Assembly (NCBI GenBank): GCA_900769145.1
Contig: CAAGFN010000140.1
Location: forward strand, 1 to 11,094
DNA length: 11,094 bases
Direction of reading: 5' to 3'
DNA from: Rikenellaceae bacterium
GTDB lineage: Bacteria; Bacteroidota; Bacteroidia; Bacteroidales; UBA932
Both the position numbers and the translations under genes were made by a program. The notes beneath the pieces were generated by a model that did no database searches, had not been told where the DNA came from, and worked only from the letters and a program-made list of their open reading frames with translations. How positions within the stretch are numbered: the stretch's first letter is position 1; every line of letters starts with the position of its first letter. Positions 1 through 6,098 of the stretch are shown piece by piece.

Positions 1-757
1 CGAGATTGTCATAATGCTCAATCTGGGTGGTCGGGAATGATCTCTTGAGGCCCAGCGAGGCGGTGAATTTGTCGCCGAATGAGATCCAGTCAATCTGCGG
101 GAATGCCACTTTGTGCGCATTCATGTTGCCGGTCGCGCCGCCAAACTTGGCCGGGTATGTGAGCTGGCCGAACTGCCTGAGCTGCTCCTCAATGCGGACC
201 TGATATACCTTGAATTCCTTGCCCAATCTGGTCGGAGATGCCGGCTGGCCGTGTGTCTTGGCGAGCATCGGGACGTCCTTCCAGGTCTCAGCCATCTCGG
301 CGACGGTCCCGAGAACCTTCCTGAGGGCCGGGATGTAAACATCCTCAAGGGCCTCCTTGAGCATCAATGGCTGGGAGGTGTTGTTGATGTCCTGGGATGT
401 AAGGCCGAAATGCACGAACTCCGACCATTTCTCCAGGCCCATCTCCTTGAACCGACGCTTGATGAAATACTCCACGGCCTTCACATCGTGGTTGGTGACG
501 GACTCGATTTCCTTTACCTCCATTGCCTGCTCGGGAGTCAAGTCCTTGTAAATCAGGCGCATCTGCGGGAATTTTTCCTTGTCAATGTCGGCGAGTTGCG
601 GGAGAGGAATTTCGCAAAGTGCAATGAAGTATTCGATCTCCACCCTGATTCGGTAACGTATGAGTGCGTATTCGCTGAAATACGGCCTGAGAGCCTCGGC
701 CTTGGATGCGTATCTTCCGTCAATCGGGGATACTGCGAGCAATGAATGTGTGTCCAT
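1..757 (-). CDS. purB: Adenylosuccinate lyase, N-terminal 252 codons (cut by window edge)
   Basis: Catalyses two fumarate-releasing steps of purine synthesis: SAICAR to AICAR and adenylosuccinate to AMP; a cytosolic homotetramer. The protein starts MDTHSLLAVSPIDGRYASK, matching the E. coli-type PurB N-terminus (AVSPxDGRY). Family motifs follow in order: TNHDVKAVEYF (about residues 88-98), HFGLTSQDINN (about 116-126), and RTHGQPASPT (about 167-176), whose His is the catalytic acid region. NMNAH and TTQIEHYDN lie near the cut. The flexible signature loop (SSxMPxKxNP) would fall beyond base 1, so roughly the last 200 residues are missing here. The ATG at 757 is preceded by a matching promoter. 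guaA, another purine gene, is also in the window but far away on the same strand. Confidence 0.96.
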   Translation of the reverse strand, partial: MDTHSLLAVSPIDGRYASKAEALRPYFSEYALIRYRIRVEIEYFIALCEIPLPQLADIDKEKFPQMRLIYKDLTPEQAMEVKEIESVTNHDVKAVEYFIKRRFKEMGLEKWSEFVHFGLTSQDINNTSQPLMLKEALEDVYIPALRKVLGTVAEMAETWKDVPMLAKTHGQPASPTRLGKEFKVYQVRIEEQLRQFGQLTYPAKFGGATGNMNAHKVAFPQIDWISFGDKFTASLGLKRSFPTTQIEHYDNL

Positions 758-806
758 CTGGTTGAGTTGTTGTATTAGTGGGCTAGTCCTGCCCTGTAAC
801 AGTCCG

Positions 807-837
807 CAAATATAGCCATAATTCTTGGTCCAGACAA
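807..837 (-). promoter_or_regulatory. purB promoter (Bacteroidota -33/-7)
   Basis: On the minus strand a perfect -7 box TATATTTG (814-807) lies 20 nt downstream of TTG (837-835). This places transcription start around 800 and gives an untranslated leader of about 45 nt before the purB ATG. Confidence 0.75.
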
Positions 838-931
838 TTGCATCAGGCCTAATTTTGGTCTTGTCAATCGTCCCGGTCGTCTTAGAGAACGTGCAATATG
901 TCTCCGCCTTGACAAGTTTTTGCTAAAAATC

Positions 932-962
932 TTGTATTTCAGCCAAAAATAGTCTAAATTTG
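932..962 (+). promoter_or_regulatory. rpmH promoter (Bacteroidota -33/-7)
   Basis: TTG (932-934), 20 nt, then TAAATTTG (955-962), followed directly by CAGTCC. The same TTTGCAGTCC string occurs in the tRNA-Leu and rRNA P1 promoters of this window. The start codon is about 40 nt downstream. An 8-bp inverted repeat, CTTGTCAA (860-867) and TTGACAAG (909-916), lies just upstream; its role is unknown. Confidence 0.8.
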
Positions 963-1005
963 CAGTCCTATTTGTGAAAACCGAATAATATAAAAACGTA
1001 AAATA

Positions 1006-1158
1006 ATGAAAAGAACATTCCAACCATCTGTGCGCAAGCGCATTAACAAGCACGGTTTCCGTGAGCGCATGTCGACACCAAACGGACGCCGCGTCCTGAA
1101 GGCACGTCGTCGTCACGGACGCAAGAAACTTTCCGTATCTTCTGAGGAGAGGTTCTAA
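1006..1158 (+). CDS. rpmH: 50S ribosomal protein L34
   Basis: A 50-residue, very basic protein beginning MKRTFQPSVRKRINKHGFRE and containing the diagnostic L34 stretch MSTPNGRRVLKARRRHGRKK. It is a small protein of the large ribosomal subunit, lying among 23S rRNA helices. Family members are about 44-52 residues, so this one is complete. The start follows an A-rich leader (TAAAAACGTAAAATA) without a Shine-Dalgarno site, as is usual in this phylum. The gene stands alone between its own promoter and terminator. It is not beside rnpA or dnaA as in many other bacteria, and it diverges from purB. Confidence 0.97.
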   Translation: MKRTFQPSVRKRINKHGFRERMSTPNGRRVLKARRRHGRKKLSVSSEERF

Positions 1159-1191
1159 TCCGTCCCCCACATTCGGGAAAATGATAAGTTG

Positions 1192-1225
1192 GAGATTGGC
1201 ATTGTCGCCGGTCTCTTTCTTTTTT
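1192..1225 (+). terminator. Intrinsic terminator of rpmH
   Basis: GAGATTGGC (1192-1200) pairs with GCCGGTCTC (1207-1215), 9 bp with two G-U pairs, around loop ATTGTC. TTTCTTTTTT follows immediately. It lies 33 nt after the rpmH stop codon. Confidence 0.85.
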
Positions 1226-1279
1226 ATAATGATTATCCGCAATTCGGGTACAGAACAACTTATTGGCCGCGAGGTCGGG

Positions 1280-1319
1280 AAAACGAAAAAGGATGGCCGA
1301 AAAACGGTCATCCTTTTCG
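1280..1319 (-). terminator. Intrinsic terminator of tRNA-Leu
   Basis: Read on the minus strand, AAAAGGATGACCG pairs with CGGCCATCCTTTTT around a TTTTT loop (one G-U pair), and more T residues follow (CGTTTT). The stem begins only a few bases after the tRNA discriminator base. Because both arms are A/T-flanked, it could also end transcripts arriving from the rpmH side. Confidence 0.85.
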
Positions 1320-1403
1320 TGCGCGGGAGCAGAGTCGAACTGCCACGCCTGTTACGGCACTACCTCCTGAGAGTAGCGCGTCTACCAATTTCGCCACCCG
1401 CGC
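1320..1403 (-). tRNA. tRNA-Leu, anticodon CAG
   Basis: An 84-nt class II tRNA on the minus strand. The acceptor stem GCGCGGG/CCCGCGC is perfect with discriminator A at 1320. The D arm is GCGAAATTGGTAGACGC. The anticodon stem CTACT/GGTAG carries loop CTCAGGA with anticodon CAG (1369-1367), reading CUG codons. A long variable arm (TGCCGTAACAGGCGT), typical of leucine tRNAs, precedes the T arm GGCAG-TTCGACT-CTGCT. The 3' CCA is not encoded and must be added after transcription, unlike the tRNA-Arg at 10432. Promoter and terminator are both visible, so it can be an independent unit. Confidence 0.96.
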
Positions 1404-1417
1404 ATCAGAATGGACTG

Positions 1418-1447
1418 CAAATATACGAAATGTTTTGTAATTAGCAA
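1418..1447 (-). promoter_or_regulatory. tRNA-Leu promoter (Bacteroidota -33/-7)
   Basis: On the minus strand TTG (1447-1445) is followed after exactly 19 nt by TATATTTG (1425-1418), then CAGTCC. The mature tRNA 5' end is at 1403, so the primary transcript needs only a few bases of 5' trimming. Confidence 0.85.
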
Positions 1448-1614
1448 GCGTACTTGTTATTTTCTTCTAACAAGCGGCCCGGCCATTATCTTCTGCCACA
1501 TCATCCCTTGCACTGGCCGGAACTGCTCGCCATTAACATCAATCCCTGCTCTGAGTTCCGCATTCCATCCTGCCCTGCGCCAGGTTACATGTCGTTCCCA
1601 ATCTGGCCCCGCAT
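1448..1614. other. Intergenic stretch with a perfect 7-bp hairpin
   Basis: No convincing gene. CTTGTTA (1453-1459) and TAACAAG (1468-1474) form a perfect inverted repeat around an 8-nt loop, directly upstream of the tRNA-Leu -33 box. It lacks a T tract on either strand, so it is a poor terminator for the upstream lipoprotein unit, which may read through into tRNA-Leu. Confidence 0.4.
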
Positions 1615-2433
1615 TCAAATCACCGTCTCGAAATGCACAGTCCTGCTCCACTTGTCAATAGTGAAGGTCACCGCTGTGGCTGCATAGTCAATGTTGATTG
1701 TGGCATCGTGCAAGTCATCCGAGTTCCAGTCATAACCGCTCTCCGCCAGATAATTGCCAATGGCGAAAGATCTTACGCCACCTTCCCCGGAAATCAGGTC
1801 CAGCATCAGGGAATTGTCCTTCTGCCTTGGTACACAGACATATAGCGAGCCATCGTCATCAGTCTCAGCATCAGCTTGGAACCCGCCAGGATAGGGCTCC
1901 CCGTCGTATCCGTAGCCGCAGACATTGCCCCTTGCCCGAATCTCATAATTGCCTGTACCATTGAAGATTATCCTGAGCCGGCAATGATTTTTCCGCAGAT
2001 TGCAATTCACGACGCTCCTGTCGCTTCCGGTATTGGCCCTTGAATGGGCCGTCCAAATTTCCGGGCAGGAAGAGCCCTCCCTAATCCTGAACCAGCATTC
2101 CCCATCCTCATCCATCCGCTCAGCATCTGCCGGGTACAATGAAAGTACATCCAGGTCTCCTCTCCACGCTTTAAGGCTGACTTCCAGCCCGGAAATAATG
2201 GTCACGGCCGTATCCGAATGTTTGAATGCCTGCCCCTCGGCAGCCCCATCCAGACAAATGCGGACACCTTCAGCAATCATCAGCGCATCATCCTCCGCAT
2301 ACACAATCTTCAAAATGCAGGGGCATTGGTCCCTGTCCTCCTTCATGGAACAGCCCGGGCAGGTGATAAAGGACTGAAGGACGATGAACAAGAACAGGGA
2401 CATCCCCGTATTTACAGTTTTCTCAATAGGCAT
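1615..2433 (-). CDS. Cys-rich lipoprotein, probable FimB/Mfa2-type fimbrial anchor
   Basis: A 272-residue protein with a hydrophobic signal segment (about residues 11-24) ending in TCPGC, so a lipidated Cys is likely at 28 (or 25). The following SMKEDRD fits the Lys-acidic surface-export rule for Bacteroidota lipoproteins. Known FimB/Mfa2 (DUF1812) proteins anchor fimbriae to the cell surface and often open with C-x-x-x-ED-x-x-x-CP, as here (CSMKEDRDQCP). The rest looks all-beta, and the C-terminus (FAIGNYLAESGYDW to the last WSRTVHFETVI) resembles that family's second domain. Eleven Cys after residue 24 is unusual. Met11 is an alternative start that keeps the signal but loses the basic N-end. 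It is the last gene of a three-gene unit, 8 nt after the DUF3575 gene. The family assignment is inference from pattern, not a search. Confidence 0.6.
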   Translation of the reverse strand: MPIEKTVNTGMSLFLFIVLQSFITCPGCSMKEDRDQCPCILKIVYAEDDALMIAEGVRICLDGAAEGQAFKHSDTAVTIISGLEVSLKAWRGDLDVLSLYPADAERMDEDGECWFRIREGSSCPEIWTAHSRANTGSDRSVVNCNLRKNHCRLRIIFNGTGNYEIRARGNVCGYGYDGEPYPGGFQADAETDDDGSLYVCVPRQKDNSLMLDLISGEGGVRSFAIGNYLAESGYDWNSDDLHDATINIDYAATAVTFTIDKWSRTVHFETVI

Positions 2434-2441
2434 CTCAACTC

Positions 2442-3059
2442 TCAGAAAATATAACTTACACCAATGATGATGTCACATGGCAGGATGAAGAATTTTCTCC
2501 CGGATTGTTCCAGGTCACCGCAGACGGGGCAGGAGTAGGTTGTGAACCATTCCATTCCACTCCACAGATTTGCTCCGAACTCAACATTGAAATGTTTGCC
2601 GACCATATAGGCGAATCCTGCTCCCAATCCCAATCCAACCCTGTCACCCTCCGTCGTCTTCGCTCTCCTGAGACCGCCTGCGCTGAATTCCTGGTATTGC
2701 AGCTTGCCTGCTACCCACCATCCTGAGTAGGAATGCCATGGCCAGTACCGCATCCCTCCATAATAGGCCTGCTGCTTGTTCCTGAAATGATCCTTGCCGA
2801 ATGTGAAAGGATTGTATTTGGCGCCGGCAGTCAGGGTCCAGTGTCTCCCCATGGAGATGGATCCTTCCGCATTCAATGTCAAGAGATTGGCATATCCTGC
2901 GACATTGGTGGAGATTGAACCCTTTCTCCCTGCTGCCGCCCGGGCAGGTGAGTTCACTGCGACATTGGCAGTCATGTCCGCCCGAGGCCCTTCTTCAGCC
3001 AGGGCTGTACCCGCAAACAGCCCCAGAATCATAGTCAGTATGATTCCACTAAAGCGCAT
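2442..3059 (-). CDS. DUF3575 outer-membrane protein
   Basis: 205 residues with a clean Sec signal peptide (about 1-21, ending GTALA). The mature part has alternating aromatic/glycine beta strands and ends in FILPCDIIIGVSYIF, a C-terminal aromatic as in outer-membrane barrels. DUF3575 features are visible: NLLTLNAEGSISMGRHWTL, then KYNPFTFGKD (about 81-90), a GxGxGAGFAYMVGKHFNVEF strand, and the late CPVCG motif (177-181) before the last strands. DUF3575 genes commonly sit beside FimB/Mfa2 and fimbrillin genes, which fits the neighbour. An extra stretch of about 35 residues between the signal and the first strand (ADMTANVAVNSPARAAAG) is low-complexity. The start overlaps the end of the upstream metallopeptidase gene by 11 nt, so translational coupling is likely. 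Confidence 0.8.
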   Translation of the reverse strand: MRFSGIILTMILGLFAGTALAEEGPRADMTANVAVNSPARAAAGRKGSISTNVAGYANLLTLNAEGSISMGRHWTLTAGAKYNPFTFGKDHFRNKQQAYYGGMRYWPWHSYSGWWVAGKLQYQEFSAGGLRRAKTTEGDRVGLGLGAGFAYMVGKHFNVEFGANLWSGMEWFTTYSCPVCGDLEQSGRKFFILPCDIIIGVSYIF

Positions 3060-4626
3060 ATCTTAAAAATACTTGCTGAATGATCTGCTGCTTGTCCGGA
3101 TACAGTTCCAGCAGTTTCAGGCGCAGTGCCTCCTTGGTCTTCACGTCCTTTGTCAGTGCTGCAAAGAGTTGTGCCCGGCTGATACCCCTTTCGTCGAGGT
3201 ATCTGAAAATCTGGGGGTGGAACCAGAAGTTAAGCCCCGCTGAAGGCATCTCTCCGCCATACCTTTCGTTATACATCTTGTTCTGAAGATAATAGGCCCA
3301 CATTTCTCCGATTTCACAATATCCCGCATCCGATTCTTGACCTGTCCCGTAGGTCACGCCTCCGCTCGACACGAATGAGGTAATGATGAACTTGATGTAT
3401 TTGTCCCAGTAATCCTTCCCGACCTGTGCGAAATGACTGGCGTGGGCCAGTTCGTGGCAGGTTGTCGAGTAAAGAGTGGAGTAGGATATGTCATTGTGCG
3501 CACCTATTGTGATGTCCGGGAGGAATGCTTTCAGGATGCTCGAGTACTCTCCCAGGAAACTTTTCACAATCGCATTGTCGATTACCGCTCCCTGTCTCAT
3601 CATCACCGCACTGCTGCTGTTGGCCTTCTGGAATATCCAGAGCCTCAATTTCTTCGGAGGCCTCGTGATGTTCATGTCATCTGCTCCGCATCTCATGATG
3701 TAGTCGTATGCCGCATTGTTCACCACGGCCCTGCACCAGAGTTTCCTGTCGGAGTCAATCGTAATCTCGGCATCTTTTCCATCCGGACCATCCTTTCCCA
3801 AAGCCGAAGTGGAAGCCGGAACCACAATCTTGTTGAATCCGATGGCGAAGTCCTCCTTGTTCTTGAACATCAGGCGGTAACGTGGATTGGAAGAGTAGCT
3901 CTTCCCGATTTTGTAATATCCGTCCCTGTCGGTATAGGCCGATGCGAACTTGACGAAAACATTGCATACTACCTTGACTCCGGCCACTCCGAAAGGCTTG
4001 CCTCCATTGGCGTCCTTGTCCACAATCGTAATCCTCCCCTCGGGCTTTTCGGCTCCTCCGCGGGTCAGGCTGCTGAGCATATCTTCATTGCCGGTCAGCC
4101 TGAATGCCTCCCTCTCCACTGCTTCCCAGTCGATACCGTCATCCGACTTGGTCCCGGTTTCCGGGATGTAGCAGTCATCAAGTACTTCATGTTCAATGCC
4201 TTCCGGCAATTCTGCCCCGTGGGGGATTACGGCATACTGCCAGGTTATGTCCTCCTCCTCAATCTCCGGGTCGTGGTAATAGTCTCCATCCCGGATTATC
4301 TTGTAATCCAACGGATGGTCCATGAGGTCGTAGCCCGCATCCACGAGTCTCTGGTACTCCTCCTCACTCTTCGGCAGGAACCTGACATACACGTCCGTAG
4401 GGGTAATGTCAATCCTGTCCGCCTTGGTCGGATACAGATTCGCCAATGCCTTGGTGACGTTGGCTATTGAATATGGGTCTTCCAGTTTTTTGCCGAGTAC
4501 AATCTGGTCGTGTCCCATTTCTTCCTTGCTGTCCCATCCGTCAAGCCCGATGTCAGCTCCTTTCTCATTGCATCCACCTGCCATCATCAAGAGCAGAATG
4601 GATGCTGTCATTGTCAATCTCCGCAT
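3049..4626 (-). CDS. Large lipoprotein with HExxH zinc-protease motif and Ig-like regulatory domain
   Basis: 525 residues. The signal peptide ends in lipobox MAGGC (lipid Cys19), followed by NEKGAD, so an outer-membrane lipoprotein that may face outward. An acidic N-terminal region (about 40-190) precedes a carboxypeptidase-regulatory-like beta domain (about 198-270: GRITIVDKDANG, VAGVKVVC, TDRDGYYKI). The C-terminal part holds TTCHELAHASHF, with HExxH at 391-395, followed by EIGEMWAYYLQ, where Glu438 or Glu441 could be the third zinc ligand. The motif is intact, so peptidase activity is plausible, but no substrate can be read from the sequence. It is the first gene of the unit with DUF3575 and the FimB-like gene, suggesting a role in processing or assembling the surface protein. 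I do not recognise a named family for the full length. ATG 4626 is chosen because the signal peptide starts there. Confidence 0.8.
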   Translation of the reverse strand: MRRLTMTASILLLMMAGGCNEKGADIGLDGWDSKEEMGHDQIVLGKKLEDPYSIANVTKALANLYPTKADRIDITPTDVYVRFLPKSEEEYQRLVDAGYDLMDHPLDYKIIRDGDYYHDPEIEEEDITWQYAVIPHGAELPEGIEHEVLDDCYIPETGTKSDDGIDWEAVEREAFRLTGNEDMLSSLTRGGAEKPEGRITIVDKDANGGKPFGVAGVKVVCNVFVKFASAYTDRDGYYKIGKSYSSNPRYRLMFKNKEDFAIGFNKIVVPASTSALGKDGPDGKDAEITIDSDRKLWCRAVVNNAAYDYIMRCGADDMNITRPPKKLRLWIFQKANSSSAVMMRQGAVIDNAIVKSFLGEYSSILKAFLPDITIGAHNDISYSTLYSTTCHELAHASHFAQVGKDYWDKYIKFIITSFVSSGGVTYGTGQESDAGYCEIGEMWAYYLQNKMYNERYGGEMPSAGLNFWFHPQIFRYLDERGISRAQLFAALTKDVKTKEALRLKLLELYPDKQQIIQQVFLRYAL

Positions 4627-4812
4627 CTCAATTTCAATTTGAAGCGCCCCGTTCCAGGCTGGAGCGCGATAGTGTCAGACTGGCTGCCTGGAAGCCGGTT
4701 ACTTATCCCCGGAATTCGGGCCCTGGTTCCGGAAGGTTTTACTGTTGCAAAGTACGGGAGGATTATCCGCATTCGGAAAATGAAAACGGATAAATATAAA
4801 AATCGCCTTTTC
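4627..4812. other. Leader/upstream region of the lipoprotein unit, no gene seen
   Basis: This stretch must hold the minus-strand promoter for the three-gene surface unit. The best match is GTACTTTGCAACAG (4755-4742), a one-base-short TAnTTTG with no good -33 partner; a second is TATATTTA near 4790, one mismatch from consensus. Neither is strong. There is a small palindrome TTCAAATTGAA just upstream of the start codon. Confidence 0.3.
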
Positions 4813-4843
4813 TTGGTATTGCAGAGCTGTTTTTTTATATTTG
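4813..4843 (+). promoter_or_regulatory. Promoter reading toward the dehydrogenase gene
   Basis: TTG (4813-4815), 20 nt, then a perfect TATATTTG (4836-4843). Transcription would begin near 4850, about 315 nt before the dehydrogenase start codon, an unusually long leader for the genes here. The other promoters in the window lie about 10-45 nt from their starts. Confidence 0.75.
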
Positions 4844-4848
4844 CCACA

Positions 4849-4965
4849 ATGAAATCTGACATAAATATGACAATGCTGAGAAAGACAAGCATTGCAAATT
4901 GATGAGGCTCATAAGGATATGTGGGGCGAACTGACACCTCTCGGGGCGAATATGGAAGAACAAAT
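4849..4965 (+). other. 5' leader with a 17-codon reading frame and hairpin
   Basis: A short frame, MKSDINMTMLRKTSIAN, runs 4849-4902, starting almost at the predicted transcription start. Inside it CAATGCT (4871-4877) and AGCATTG (4888-4894) form a perfect 7-bp stem with a 10-nt loop. The palindrome ATGAGGCTCAT follows at 4902-4912. GGAAGAACAAATC just before the repeat unit looks like an ordinary translation leader. Whether the short frame is translated, or acts in attenuation, cannot be told. Confidence 0.35.
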
Positions 4966-5167
4966 CTTGAATAATGTAACTTAAGTTTCGCAAGTGCGAA
5001 ACAACCTTATCTAGAGGCCGCTAGGCCGTTGGGTAAGTCCCTTTCCCGGGGAAAGGGATTTAGGGATAGGGTAGCGTGGACAATACTCGTGGCGGCAGCA
5101 CTTGCTCGCACAACACGGAAAAGCCACTGAATGTTAAGCACTTGCGACTTGCGAAACTTGAATAATG
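4966..5167. repeat. Insertion-like unit bounded by an 11-bp direct repeat; MITE/REP-like or structured RNA
   Basis: CTTGAATAATG occurs at 4966-4976 and again at 5157-5167, enclosing 180 bp. AAGTTTCGCAAGT (4983-4995) is the exact reverse complement of ACTTGCGAAACTT (5147-5159), giving terminal inverted repeats. The left end is itself palindromic (GTTTCGCA-AG-TGCGAAAC, 4985-5002). GCACTTGC, complementary to GCAAGTGC at 4990, recurs at 5098 and 5138. Inside is a 14-bp stem with one G-U pair, TAAGTCCCTTTCCC (5034-5047) with GGGAAAGGGATTTA (5049-5062), enclosed by ACCTTATC (5004-5011) with GATAGGGT (5065-5072). It has no sizeable reading frame. The architecture fits a small non-autonomous element with target duplication, but a structured leader RNA is possible. 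Confidence 0.55.
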
Positions 5168-6097
5168 AAAATAGTATATCTGGACGCGGCTACGGTGGGG
5201 GATACCTCATTGGCCTGCATAGAGGAACTTGGCGAGCTGGTCTGCTGGCCTGAATCCACGGCGGAGGAGGCATTGACCAGGGTCAGTGACTGCAATGTGC
5301 TGATTGTCAATAAAGTATTGGTGACAAGGGAACTTCTTGACGCAGCTCCCGAACTCCGCCTTGTATGCGAGGCGGCCACAGGTGTCAACAACATTGACCT
5401 CGAGGCCTGCCGTGAGCGTAACATTCCTGTGCGCAATGTGGCGGGGTATTCGACGGACTCTGTAGTCCAGGCCACATTCATGCACATTCTCTCCCTTCTC
5501 GGCAACGCCCCGTACTTCGACAATACAGTCAAGAACGGAACCTATTCCGCAGGGACATTGTTCACAGATGTGTCAATGCCGTTTTTAGAAATCACGGGCA
5601 AGCGCATCGGCATTGTCGGAATGGGCGCAATCGGAACGGGTGTCGCAAGGGTTGCGGAGGCATTCGGTATGGAGGTGGTCTATTATTCCACTTCCGGCAC
5701 CGGACATTGCAAGGAATGGCCGAGCATTTCTCTGGAGGAACTGATGCGCACATCCGATGTCATTTCCATACACGCTCCTTACAATGAGAGGACGGCCGGC
5801 CTTATCGGCGCAGAGGAATTGTCAATGATGAAGCCTACGGCAATGATTGTCAATATGGGCCGCGGCGGAATCGTGGACGAAGCCGCATTGGCACAGGCCA
5901 TTGACAATGATCTTATAGGAGGGGCAGCCCTGGATGTGTTCACCCGGGAACCACTTCCGGGTGACAGCCCGTTGCTTCGGACACGTCACCCGGAAAAGTT
6001 GAGGTTCACGCCTCATACGGCCTGGGCAAGTGTCGAGGCCAGAGCGAGGCTTGTAAAATCAATTGCTGGAAATATCAGGGAGGAAATGGGTCTCTGA
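5165..6097 (+). CDS. D-2-hydroxyacid dehydrogenase family protein (glycerate/hydroxypyruvate or related)
   Basis: 310 residues, the usual length of NAD(P)-dependent 2-hydroxyacid dehydrogenases, which reversibly reduce 2-keto acids in the cytosol. The nucleotide-binding motif GIVGMGAIGTG covers about 149-159. The catalytic Arg is in MGRGGIVDE (Arg233), Glu in FTREPLP (Glu262) and His in TPHTAW (His284), so the active site is intact. The second strand of the Rossmann fold ends YYSTSG with no acidic residue, which leaves NADPH use possible. It lacks the ACT domain of many SerA proteins, and the substrate cannot be assigned: glycerate, hydroxypyruvate, lactate and phosphoglycerate enzymes share these motifs. 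The start ATG lies inside the right copy of the direct repeat flanking the upstream unit. The stop is one base from the convergent guaA stop. Confidence 0.9.
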   Translation: MKIVYLDAATVGDTSLACIEELGELVCWPESTAEEALTRVSDCNVLIVNKVLVTRELLDAAPELRLVCEAATGVNNIDLEACRERNIPVRNVAGYSTDSVVQATFMHILSLLGNAPYFDNTVKNGTYSAGTLFTDVSMPFLEITGKRIGIVGMGAIGTGVARVAEAFGMEVVYYSTSGTGHCKEWPSISLEELMRTSDVISIHAPYNERTAGLIGAEELSMMKPTAMIVNMGRGGIVDEAALAQAIDNDLIGGAALDVFTREPLPGDSPLLRTRHPEKLRFTPHTAWASVEARARLVKSIAGNIREEMGL

Positions 6098-6098
6098 C

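Noticed and set aside
775..1311. Minus-strand 178-codon frame across rpmH
   Set aside because: It covers rpmH and its terminator in antisense and its product has no domain-like composition.
1457..1651. Minus-strand 64-codon frame overlapping the end of the FimB-like gene and the intergenic region
   Set aside because: It starts with GTG inside the upstream gene, has no leader signal and no recognisable motif, and ends beside the tRNA-Leu promoter. Chance is the simpler explanation.
3433..4470. Plus-strand 345-codon open frame opposite the metallopeptidase gene
   Set aside because: It is the antisense of a well-supported gene with signal peptide and HExxH motif; its translation has no coherent motif and no promoter.
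4742..4755. GTACTTTGCAACAG as promoter of the surface lipoprotein unit
   Set aside because: The -7 box is one base short of TAnnTTTG and there is no TTG 19-21 nt upstream, so I did not list it as a promoter on its own.
4966..5167. CRISPR array
   Set aside because: The repeated GCACTTGC-like segments are few, unevenly spaced and in both orientations, with no regular spacers.
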